A DNA stretch of 6,543 nucleotides from Phycisphaerae bacterium (GTDB lineage Bacteria > Planctomycetota > Phycisphaerae > UBA1845 > PWPN01), in NCBI GenBank assembly GCA_003557125.1, contig PWPN01000258.1:1-6543 (forward strand), written 5' to 3'. A program made the translations under genes and the position numbers. Positions 1 to 5,433 of this stretch are shown in pieces (position 1 is the first letter of the stretch; every line of letters begins with the position of its first letter). The notes below the pieces were generated by a model. That model was not told where the DNA came from. It saw nothing but the letters and a program-made list of their open reading frames with translations, and did not search any database.

Positions 1-2
1 AT

Positions 3-98
3 ACCGTATCCCATGGCGACCTCCTGGCGGCTCCGCCGCCGGAGAGCTTATCGGCCAACATGGATACCGAGGGTAAATCATTCTGCGTTCCTACTTAG
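3..98 (+). CDS. Possible 3' end of an upstream gene
   Basis: The frame beginning at base 3 is open from the left edge to a TAG at 96-98 and would encode a 31-residue tail ending in KSFCVPT. Its first 20 codons mostly end in G or C, as in the proven genes of the window, whereas the frame beginning at base 2 (stop at 74-76) has a poorer third-position bias. If real, its stop lies 18 bases before the ATG at 117, with that ORF's ribosome binding site between them. No domain can be judged from so short a piece, and it may be intergenic. Confidence 0.22.
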   Translation, partial: TVSHGDLLAAPPPESLSANMDTEGKSFCVPT

Positions 99-116
99 GT
101 TTGGAAGGTACCGAAA

Positions 117-299
117 ATGGCGGGGCGGCTCACCGCTGCCGAGTGCCAGGCGATCAGTGGACTCATGGATGCATGGGTGGCCGACCGGCAAGAACTTGTG
201 GATATGGGCATCAAGGGTCCGGGATGGCTATATTCCTGCATCGTCCGGGATGTTCCGAGGATCACCGAGTGGCTGGAAACCCACTGCCCAAGCCCGTAA
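117..299 (+). CDS. Small hypothetical protein, 60 residues
   Basis: I do not recognise this protein. The ATG at 117 is preceded by GGAAGG at 103-108 with 8 bases of spacing, which is one of the better ribosome binding sites in the window. The codons are G/C-ending like those of neighbouring genes. The product has a helix-like N-terminal half (TAAECQAISGLMDAWVADR), then a short turn (IKGPGW) and a second amphipathic stretch (PRITEWLETHC). It contains four Trp and three Cys (C10, C40, C57) and no signal peptide or membrane segment, so it should be cytoplasmic. It ends 112 bases before the M48 protease start. It could be a spurious ORF, although the binding site and codon bias favour a real small gene. 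Confidence 0.45.
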   Translation: MAGRLTAAECQAISGLMDAWVADRQELVDMGIKGPGWLYSCIVRDVPRITEWLETHCPSP

Positions 300-328
300 A
301 GGGGTGGCGTGCCGATCGAGGCCGATGA

Positions 329-334
329 TAGAAT
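329..334 (+). promoter_or_regulatory. Possible -10 box (TAGAAT) before the M48 protease gene
   Basis: TAGAAT at 329-334 matches five of six bases of the sigma-70 -10 consensus and would place the transcript start near 341, about 70 bases before the ATG at 412. No good -35 hexamer is visible 16-18 bases upstream (the best is TGGCGT at 305-310). This is a weak call, and the gene may instead be read through from upstream. Confidence 0.25.
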
Positions 335-411
335 AAGAGGTGCCATACGCAGTGGGCCGATTCGACCGCATGTTGCGTACGAATCCCGTTATCTGGATGG
401 AGGTTCACACC

Positions 412-1224
412 ATGAGACGCCATATACTTGTCCCGATGTGCCTGGCATTGCTTTTTCCTTCCCTTATGGCAGCCTCGGGCTGTGCGCGTGTGCCTGAGAC
501 CGGACGAAGAAGAGTCCTGCTGATCAGCAGCAGCCAGGAGCAGGCCCTGGGTGCGCAAGCTTTCGAGGAAATTCTCGCCGAGGAAAAAATCAGCGACGAC
601 GCGGCGATGACAGCGATGCTGGAACGCGTCGGTCGTCGGATCGCGGCCCAGGCCAACCAGCCCGACTTCGAATGGGAATTCAAGCTGATCGAATCGCCCC
701 AGGTGAACGCTTTCTGTCTGCCGGGCGGTAAGATCGCTTTTTACACGGGTATCCTTCCCATCGCCGCCAATGAAGCGGGTGTCGCGGTCGTGATGGGACA
801 CGAGGTCGCGCATGCCGTCGCGCGCCACGGGGGGGAGCGGCTCAGTCAGCGGTTGAGCATGGATCTTGTCGAGCAATTGTTGGCCGTGGGGCTGCGCGAC
901 TCTTCGCCGGCGGTTCGCGATGGGGCCCTTCAGGCGTTCGGGGTAGGCGCTGCCGTCGGGGTGGTCCTTCCCTACAGCCGACGGCACGAAATGGAGGCTG
1001 ACCACATCGGGCTCCTCTACACCGCCCGAGCGGGCTATGACCCGCGTGAAGCCATTCCCTTCTGGGAACGCATGGCTGGAGGCGCGGGAACTCGGCCTCC
1101 CGAGTTCCTGTCCACGCATCCGGGTGTCGAGCGCCGTATCGAACAGCTGCGCGAGCTGATGCCCGAGGCAATGGAAGCCTATGAGGCTGCCCCGACGCAA
1201 TATGGCCTCGGCGAAACCTGGTGA
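412..1224 (+). CDS. M48-family zinc metalloprotease, putative lipoprotein
   Basis: The 270-residue product is an M48 (Ste24/HtpX/LoiP-type) metallopeptidase, a family involved in turnover or quality control of envelope proteins. The zinc-binding motif is HEVAH (H130, E131, H134). The third ligand is most likely E193 in the E-x-x-x-D motif EMEAD ending at D197. The C-terminal FLSTHPGVERRI (232-243) is typical of family members. The N-terminus has a basic start (MRRH), a hydrophobic stretch and a lipobox-like A-S-G-C with C24 as the likely lipidated Cys, followed by PETGRRR, which resembles the PVTGRRQ segment of bacterial lipoprotein M48 proteases. I chose ATG 412 because GGAGG lies 7 bases upstream (400-404) and the signal sequence then starts correctly. 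An upstream in-frame start at 340 would add 24 residues before the signal. Length suits a single-domain member without a TPR extension. Ala at lipobox -3 is slightly non-canonical, so type I secretion is an alternative. Confidence 0.95.
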   Translation: MRRHILVPMCLALLFPSLMAASGCARVPETGRRRVLLISSSQEQALGAQAFEEILAEEKISDDAAMTAMLERVGRRIAAQANQPDFEWEFKLIESPQVNAFCLPGGKIAFYTGILPIAANEAGVAVVMGHEVAHAVARHGGERLSQRLSMDLVEQLLAVGLRDSSPAVRDGALQAFGVGAAVGVVLPYSRRHEMEADHIGLLYTARAGYDPREAIPFWERMAGGAGTRPPEFLSTHPGVERRIEQLRELMPEAMEAYEAAPTQYGLGETW

Positions 1225-1275
1225 TCAGGCTGCCCAGATGGAAGTCACCGCGCCGGGCTCGGGGGCTTGCCTCAT

Positions 1276-1305
1276 TTGGCGGATATTCCGGGTCGCCGTT
1301 ACAAT
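1276..1305 (+). promoter_or_regulatory. Candidate sigma-70-type promoter (TTGGCG-18-TACAAT)
   Basis: TTGGCG at 1276-1281 and TACAAT at 1300-1305 are separated by 18 bases. The -10 box matches five of six consensus bases and the -35 box keeps TTG and the C. Transcription would start near 1312, 130 bases before the ATG at 1443. It lies in the gap after the M48 gene, and a terminator-like hairpin follows about 50 bases after the predicted start. It may therefore drive the membrane-protein gene through an attenuator, or produce a short RNA. Confidence 0.45.
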
Positions 1306-1361
1306 AGCTGCAAGTGCATGTGTACCAGATAGGGCGCATTGAATACGGTCTTTAAGCAAAC

Positions 1362-1383
1362 GGATGGCTGTGAGCCGTCTTTT
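1362..1383 (+). terminator. Terminator-like hairpin with TTTT tail
   Basis: GATGGCT (1363-1369) pairs with AGCCGTC (1373-1379) around a 3-base loop, with one internal G-T wobble; G1362 with T1380 adds a second wobble pair. TTTT follows at 1380-1383. It could end transcription of the M48 gene (stop at 1224) or of a short transcript from the promoter at 1276-1305. The loop is at the minimum size and the T-run is short, so efficiency is uncertain. Confidence 0.4.
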
Positions 1384-1442
1384 ACGCGGACGAAAGTAGC
1401 GGTACCTCGGCGGCCTGTTCCCATCGCCACGTTTTCATTGCC

Positions 1443-1994
1443 ATGAGCGGATCGCCTTACACGACGCCTAATCCACCCCCCGCCCGATCGGAACGAAGGG
1501 CGGTGATCGACAAGCGGGTCTCCGATAACCGTGCACTGGCGCGCCGCCGGTGGGTCTTCCGGATGGCGAGCTTCGTCTCGATCACCGCCGTCATCCTCAG
1601 TTTCATCGTGGCGTGGCGACGCGACGCCATGGTCGTTGACATCCATGTCCGTGAACTGTCCAAGCCCGTTGAAAGTCTTCAGGCGACATTCGATGAAATC
1701 GGCCGTCTCCCCGCCGAGGTGCCGGAGCTGCGCAACATGCGATTGGCCTACTATGCATCGGACGCCGAACGCTATTACGCGCTGCATACGGATGAGCCTG
1801 TGATCCTTGCGGCTCTGCCGACAACCTCGCTGCTGATCTGGGAAGACGGGCGGGCCATCATCATCTATCACCAAGGCGAATTCCGGGCCGAGTGGATGCC
1901 CGGCAGCACGTATGGACCCATGAGGCTGCGACAAGAACAGGCTGTCGAGACCTTTCAGCGCGAACGTAGCGAACAGCCCATCATTTTGCCGTAG
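1443..1994 (+). CDS. Hypothetical single-pass membrane protein, 183 residues
   Basis: I do not recognise a family. Residues 1-40 are polar, Pro-rich then Arg-rich (for example ALARRRWVFR). They are followed by one hydrophobic segment at about 41-58 (FVSITAVILSFIVAW) and then RR. The remaining 125 residues form a mixed alpha/beta-looking domain with no visible catalytic motif and no Cys. With a single segment, the basic N-terminus is expected inside and the C-terminal domain outside, although the RR after the segment makes topology uncertain. ATG 1443 is the first possible start after an in-frame TGA at 1371; no clear Shine-Dalgarno precedes it, so initiation may be weak or leaderless-like. 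The TetR-family gene begins 44 bases after its stop on the same strand, which suggests co-transcription and possibly control of this gene by that repressor. Confidence 0.75.
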   Translation: MSGSPYTTPNPPPARSERRAVIDKRVSDNRALARRRWVFRMASFVSITAVILSFIVAWRRDAMVVDIHVRELSKPVESLQATFDEIGRLPAEVPELRNMRLAYYASDAERYYALHTDEPVILAALPTTSLLIWEDGRAIIIYHQGEFRAEWMPGSTYGPMRLRQEQAVETFQRERSEQPIILP

Positions 1995-2038
1995 GGTCGG
2001 TGCGGTACGGATCGACAACTTGAAAACGAGAGGTTCGC

Positions 2039-2707
2039 ATGGCACGGATGAAGGCGGCCGACCGTCGCAAGCAGTTGCTCGATTCGGCTGCACGCTGTTT
2101 CGCCCAGCATGGCTATCGCGGCACGACAACGGCCATGATCGCCTCCGAGGCGGGCATATCCGAACCGATCATCTACCGCCATTTCCGCAACAAACGCGAC
2201 CTGTTCGTCGCGCTGATCGAAAAAGTCGCCGACGAAGTCTTCGAGAACTGGCGGCGAGCGACGAGCCAGGTCCAAAGCCCGCTCGCCAAGCTCCAGATGC
2301 TTCTCTATCAGAATCCGGCCACCTCCGATCCGCACACGGCCGAGGTTTACCGTCTCCTCTTTCATGCTTCGACCGAAACCGACGATTCGGAGATACAGGA
2401 CGCGATCCGCGACCACTATGAGCGCTACGTGGAATCGCTGGCGTCGGTGATGTCCGAGGCGCAACAGGTCGGCCAGATCCGCAACGACCTGCCGGCCGAG
2501 TGGCTCGCCTGGCAGATCATTCATGCCGCCGTCGGGTTCGCGATGGTTCGGCCACTCGATATTCCGAGCCACGCGAGCCTCCAGTTCGCACAAGGCACCC
2601 TTCGGTTGCTCATGGAGGTACTCACCGGCCAAGGTCCCTCACAAACCCATCCTGTCGCCTCGGCCAACCGGAACGATCGAGATCGAGTCGCACAAGATCG
2701 GCCATGA
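2039..2707 (+). CDS. TetR/AcrR-family transcriptional regulator
   Basis: The 222-residue product has the classic TetR DNA-binding N-terminus. Helix 1 is around RKQLLDSAARCFAQHGY (10-26), and the helix-turn-helix spans about 28-52 with TTTAMIASEAGISEPIIYRHF, followed by NKRDLFVALI. The C-terminal 150 residues are all-helical-looking and divergent, as expected for the ligand-binding and dimerisation domain, so the ligand cannot be named. The last 20 or so residues are polar and Arg/Asn/Asp-rich and look like a disordered tail. ATG 2039 has GAGAGG at 2028-2033, 5 bases upstream. Members usually repress their own or adjacent genes as dimers and release DNA on binding a small hydrophobic molecule. 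Here the likely targets are the preceding membrane-protein gene or its own unit, by proximity only. Confidence 0.95.
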   Translation: MARMKAADRRKQLLDSAARCFAQHGYRGTTTAMIASEAGISEPIIYRHFRNKRDLFVALIEKVADEVFENWRRATSQVQSPLAKLQMLLYQNPATSDPHTAEVYRLLFHASTETDDSEIQDAIRDHYERYVESLASVMSEAQQVGQIRNDLPAEWLAWQIIHAAVGFAMVRPLDIPSHASLQFAQGTLRLLMEVLTGQGPSQTHPVASANRNDRDRVAQDRP

Positions 2708-2785
2708 AGCATGGCGGTATATAAGTAACTGTAAATTATTCTTCCGTTAATGTCCCCCTGTAACGGTACTTATCCATATTCCTGC

Positions 2786-2813
2786 TTGCGAAATGCTTCA
2801 AAATGTGTAATAT
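2786..2813 (+). promoter_or_regulatory. Candidate promoter (TTGCGA-16-TAATAT)
   Basis: TTGCGA (2786-2791) and TAATAT (2808-2813) are 16 bases apart inside the AT-rich part of the gap and point toward the large exported-protein gene. The predicted start near 2820 gives an untranslated leader of roughly 260-300 bases. An alternative -10 box, TAAAAT at 2855-2860, would start the RNA near 2867, directly before the first hairpin; the same hexamer occurs upstream of alaS at 5384-5389. Confidence 0.45.
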
Positions 2814-2869
2814 TTTCCGGAAGGCAACTAACGGACGTTCATCCCAGGGGTCTCTAAAATAGATAAGGT

Positions 2870-3063
2870 GGTTGATCCGGTTATGCTGTCCGATCAACCT
2901 AAAGGGAAATGAAGCGGATTGATGTGGCGCGTTTCAGCCACGTTGAAAACCAGAGGCGCTGACGTAAGCAGGATGTAGTCGTCAGCGAGAACCCCGGACA
3001 ATAGAGGGTCCGGTGCTTTGCTCACGTCGTCATGCCGGTAACACCACAAAGTGCGGAGCCGGC
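2870..3063 (+). ncRNA. Possible structured 5' leader (unknown class)
   Basis: Five inverted repeats follow each other. P1: GGTTGAT (2870-2876) and CGG (2878-2880) pair with CCG (2890-2892) and ATCAACC (2893-2899), with C2877 bulged and a 9-base loop. P2: GTGGC (2924-2928) with GCCAC (2937-2941), extendable by two pairs. P3: CGCTGACG (2957-2964) with CGTCAGCG (2980-2987) and a 15-base loop. P4: CCGGAC (2994-2999) with GTCCGG (3008-3013). P5: GCCGG (3034-3038) with CCGGC (3059-3063), ending 8 bases before the AAAAGG ribosome-binding region. TTTCA (2932-2936) could instead pair with TGAAA (2944-2948), an alternative to P2. I do not recognise any known riboswitch or RNA family. It may be a regulatory leader, an mRNA-stabilising leader, or chance pairing. 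Confidence 0.35.
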
Positions 3064-3117
3064 GATCCCGAAAAGGTGAGTATGGCACGGGCCTTCGGAA
3101 AGGTCAGGGCAGTTGCC

Positions 3118-5256
3118 ATGATCCGGTCCCCTCATAATCGATGGTCCATCGTTGCAATCCTGATGGCCTGCCTGCTCCCGTTTCCCGCGGAGAGCCAGGG
3201 CAGAACGTCGCGCAGCTCGAGAGGCTCGGCAGCGCGTTCCGCACCCCGTGCCTCGGTCTCACGGCGGTCGGCGCCCCGCGCGTCGCGTTCGGCTCCGCGT
3301 GTCTCGGCACCCCGATCCGCAGCACCTGCACGCAGCGCACGCAGCGCACGCACAGCAGCTCCCCGCGTCGCGGCACCGAGGGCCGTGACACGTCAACCGG
3401 CGGCTCCGCGCACGACGGCACGCGCAGCCACTCCGCAGAGAGTGACACGACAAGCGACACCACGCAGCACCGACAGGACGACCGTCGCACCGCGGGCCGT
3501 GACCCGCACTCCCGTCCGCAACACACGTTCGGTGGCTGCACCGACGCGTACGACGCCGAGGGTCAATACCGCTCGTTCGAACCCAGTCCGGCCCGCACAG
3601 ACGAACATTGCTCCGTCGCAGGCTAGAAGCGTTCCCCGGACATCAGGTACCACAGCATCGCCCCCCAGAAACCCTGGGCCGGCCAATGTGACGCGAACCG
3701 GGAGGACCGCGCGTAGCGTCTTCATGAACAGAAACAACAACACGGCCGCTTCGAGGCTCGAGCGAAGCCAGACGGCCGCATCCCGTCTGTCGGAACGGCA
3801 GACAGCCGGCTCGCGGATCGCCAATCCCACCCCGCAGAATGTGACGCGGAGCCCGGCAGCTGCCGCACGCACCGGCGGAGCACGGAGCGATGCGATCCGC
3901 TCGGGCCAGTCGGCGCGTCGGCAGGACCAGAACGTGTTCATGTCGAATCGGCGTACGAGCGATACGCGGTCACGTACCGCGGCTGCGTCCCCGACCAGAA
4001 GTCACGTCGATCCACGGACGGCTCGCCGAACCAGCGTGTCTCCATCCGCCCTGGCAGCGCGATCGAGCCGTGGCCCGCAACCGGTGTCCGTCAGCCGTTC
4101 GTTTGGAGGCACGCGACGCAACCCGCAGCCGGTTGCGGTCAGTCGTGGGGCTGGGTATGCCTCTCCACGCGTCGCGCAAAGACACGCGGCACCGCGGCCG
4201 CCACTCGTTCTCCGCAGAGGGGTGCCGCGAGCAGCCACAGCCAGGACGCACCTGGCGGTCCGTGGGTTCTACGCCCATCGGCCTCGCCCGCGGCGACATG
4301 TGGGTTTCGGCTTCTACTGGCACAGCGCCAGATACCCGGCCTACTATGAGCCCTACTTCGCGTATCCTTACTCGGTCTACGCGTATCCGGTCGCGACACC
4401 CGTCTACTATGGGGCTGCCGCTCCGGTGATCTACAACCAGACGACGGTCGTGACCGCTCCGCCCGCTGCGATCGCTTATCCTGCCGGCACCCACTACGGC
4501 ACCGCCGAGTACGGGTACGGGGCGCCTCAGCAGCATGCCCCAGGGTATGGCCATGCTCCAGGCTATGGTGATGCACCAGGCTATGGTGCTCCGTCGGGTG
4601 CACCCGGACAGATCGAAGGTGTCGGGCCGACGGAAGTCGCCCAGGATCCCGATGCCCAGCCGAACGCCGAGCAGTTGTTCGTGATGATGTTCGAAGGAAC
4701 CCGCGCGTTCGAGGCGGGCGAATACGAGACGGCAGCCCGGCTGTTCATGCGGGTCTCCATGCAGGATCCCGAAAACGTGGACGCGGCGCTTGCCTACGCG
4801 GTCTCGCGTTTCGCAACGGGTGACTTCTCGATCGCCGCGATCGCGATCCGCCGCGGTGTCCGTGCATACCCGGACGTGGTCAACGCCCCGTTCGACATCC
4901 GGGATCGCTATGGGAATCCGACGGACTTCGATCGTCATCTGCAGACGCTGCAGAACTATGTCCAGGCGAACCCCGAAAGCGGCGATGCCTTGATGATCCT
5001 GGGTTTCGTGCAGCATTTCAGCCGCGAACGTGAAAAAGCAGCTCAAACGTTCAATCGGCTGTCCCAGGTGTCGACGATCGATCAGCAGATCGCAGAGCTG
5101 TTCCTGAACGCCCGATCGCTCGAGGAGATCGACGCGGAGATGGAACGGTACGAAGCTGAAATGTCGGAACTGTACGGCCAACCGGATGAAACGCAGAACA
5201 TGGCCGAACATGACGTCGACCCGTCCGTGCTGCTGCTGCCGGAAGCGATGAGGTAA
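3118..5256 (+). CDS. Exported Arg-rich protein with C-terminal TPR-like domain
   Basis: The 712-residue product is not assignable to a named family. Residues 1-26 form a signal peptide (basic n-region, core SIVAILMACLLPFPA, possible cleavage near S26); L-M-A-C18 could also be read as a poor lipobox. Residues 28-400 are low-complexity Arg/Ala/Ser/Pro/Thr sequence with 75 Arg and no Lys. They include duplicated VFM-N-R motifs (201 and 273), TAASRL repeats (209-224) and PQPV-VSR repeats (320 and 336). Residues 383-431 are Tyr/Pro-rich, and 473-490 hold three HAPGYG-type hexapeptides. From about 516 to 665 helical pairs such as GTRAFEAGEYETAARLFMR and GDALMILGF resemble tetratricopeptide repeats, a protein-interaction fold; the tail is acidic. 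The mature protein has one Lys and no Cys. ATG 3118 gives a normal-length signal peptide and has AGGG 8 bases upstream. ATG 3082, behind AAAAGG, would add 12 residues and is a serious alternative. Location is probably periplasmic or cell-surface, by inference. Confidence 0.88.
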   Translation: MIRSPHNRWSIVAILMACLLPFPAESQGRTSRSSRGSAARSAPRASVSRRSAPRASRSAPRVSAPRSAAPARSARSARTAAPRVAAPRAVTRQPAAPRTTARAATPQRVTRQATPRSTDRTTVAPRAVTRTPVRNTRSVAAPTRTTPRVNTARSNPVRPAQTNIAPSQARSVPRTSGTTASPPRNPGPANVTRTGRTARSVFMNRNNNTAASRLERSQTAASRLSERQTAGSRIANPTPQNVTRSPAAAARTGGARSDAIRSGQSARRQDQNVFMSNRRTSDTRSRTAAASPTRSHVDPRTARRTSVSPSALAARSSRGPQPVSVSRSFGGTRRNPQPVAVSRGAGYASPRVAQRHAAPRPPLVLRRGVPRAATARTHLAVRGFYAHRPRPRRHVGFGFYWHSARYPAYYEPYFAYPYSVYAYPVATPVYYGAAAPVIYNQTTVVTAPPAAIAYPAGTHYGTAEYGYGAPQQHAPGYGHAPGYGDAPGYGAPSGAPGQIEGVGPTEVAQDPDAQPNAEQLFVMMFEGTRAFEAGEYETAARLFMRVSMQDPENVDAALAYAVSRFATGDFSIAAIAIRRGVRAYPDVVNAPFDIRDRYGNPTDFDRHLQTLQNYVQANPESGDALMILGFVQHFSREREKAAQTFNRLSQVSTIDQQIAELFLNARSLEEIDAEMERYEAEMSELYGQPDETQNMAEHDVDPSVLLLPEAMR
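3328..3354 (+). repeat. 9-bp tandem repeat (GCACGCAGC), three units
   Basis: Units at 3328-3336 and 3337-3345 are identical, and 3346-3354 differs at the last two bases. They encode ARS-ARS-ART (residues 71-79) in the Arg-rich region of the exported protein. Copy-number change would keep the frame. Confidence 0.85.
4534..4587 (+). repeat. 18-bp tandem repeat encoding (H/D)APGYG, three units
   Basis: Three consecutive 18-base units (4534-4551, 4552-4569, 4570-4587) encode HAPGYG, HAPGYG and DAPGYG. The units differ mainly at third codon positions, so the peptide rather than the DNA appears to be conserved. The run sits in the flexible linker between the Tyr-rich segment and the TPR-like domain. 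Confidence 0.9.
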
Positions 5257-5287
5257 TAAGTTCGGCCTGCGGATGAGAAGCACAAAT

Positions 5288-5322
5288 CGGCCCGGCGTTC
5301 TCGGAAAGAGGACGCCGGGTCG
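5288..5322 (+). terminator. Strong GC-rich hairpin, likely transcription terminator
   Basis: The arms 5288-5302 and 5308-5322 pair over 15 positions, including two G-T wobbles (5290 with 5320, 5299 with 5311), around the 5-base loop GGAAA. The core is CCCGGCGT with ACGCCGGG. It begins 31 bases after the stop of the exported-protein gene. Only TTGCATAA follows, not a real T-run, so it may act as a poor intrinsic terminator or as a 3'-end protecting stem. Confidence 0.6.
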
Positions 5323-5330
5323 TTGCATAA

Positions 5331-5350
5331 GGGCGGCGGGGGGGTGCGGG
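5331..5350 (+). other. G-quadruplex-compatible G-tract cluster
   Basis: Four GGG tracts separated by CGGC, G and TGC fit the simple G3+N1-7 pattern on the + strand. The cluster lies between the hairpin at 5288-5322 and the alaS upstream region. In a G-rich genome this may be chance. Confidence 0.35.
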
Positions 5351-5383
5351 TGCCTGCCCCTTTCTGGGCCGTTGAGAATCGAC

Positions 5384-5389
5384 TAAAAT
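5384..5389 (+). promoter_or_regulatory. Possible -10 box (TAAAAT) for alaS
   Basis: TAAAAT in an AT-richer patch upstream of alaS matches five of six -10 consensus bases and would start transcription near 5396, about 94 bases before the start codon. The best -35 candidates at the correct distance (TTTCTG at 5361-5366) are poor. The nearby TTGAGA at 5372-5377 is too close to serve. Confidence 0.3.
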
Positions 5390-5433
5390 GGCGTTTTGCG
5401 CAGCCCCAGGGGGGGTTGGCGATCCTGTCGCAT

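Larger units (their letters stand above)
2708..3081. other. 374-base intergenic region: AT-rich left part, hairpin-rich right part
   Basis: I find no convincing gene here. Bases 2715-2870 are visibly richer in A+T than the flanking coding DNA and contain several -10-like boxes. From 2870 onwards the sequence returns to higher G+C and is dominated by inverted repeats, described separately. A short GTG-initiated extension of the downstream gene (from 3013) overlaps the last part, but the codons there do not look coding and it runs through two of the hairpins. Confidence 0.7.

Noticed and set aside
13..336. 107-codon + strand frame overlapping the 60-codon ORF
   Set aside because: It has no ribosome binding site near its ATG, a Trp/Arg-rich composition typical of out-of-frame translation, and overlaps the better-supported ORF at 117-299.
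262..1200. Long minus-strand open frame (312 codons) opposite the M48 gene
   Set aside because: It lies entirely opposite a gene with clear catalytic motifs, has no recognisable domain, and is typical of antisense frames in G+C-rich coding DNA.
1300..1400. tRNA-like gene near the hairpin at 1362-1383
   Set aside because: There is no acceptor-stem complementarity, GTTCGA-type T-loop or anticodon arm in the right spacing.
2744..2766. Inverted repeat CCGTTA/TAACGG as a terminator of the TetR gene
   Set aside because: The stem is only 6 bp with an 11-base loop and no T-run follows, so chance is likely. The 5-bp repeat at 2701-2715 is weaker still.
2870..3081. c-di-GMP riboswitch, group II intron end or tmRNA in the leader
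   Set aside because: Short look-alike words (such as GTGCG and AAAACC) occur, but the conserved cores and their order are absent.
3013..3117. GTG 3013 as the start of the exported protein
   Set aside because: It would put 35 residues before the signal peptide, lies inside hairpin P4, and lacks a Shine-Dalgarno. Internal ATGs at 3082 and 3118 have one.
3181..4320. A frameshift or artefact explaining the low-complexity Arg/Ser/Pro region
   Set aside because: The frame stays open from the signal peptide into the TPR-like domain. The repeats are meaningful at the protein level and their third codon positions vary, as expected for a genuine coding sequence.
3970..5328. Minus-strand open frame of 452 codons opposite the exported-protein gene
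   Set aside because: The + strand frame has a signal peptide, repeats and a TPR-like domain. The antisense product is compositionally odd and runs through the terminator hairpin, so it is a shadow.
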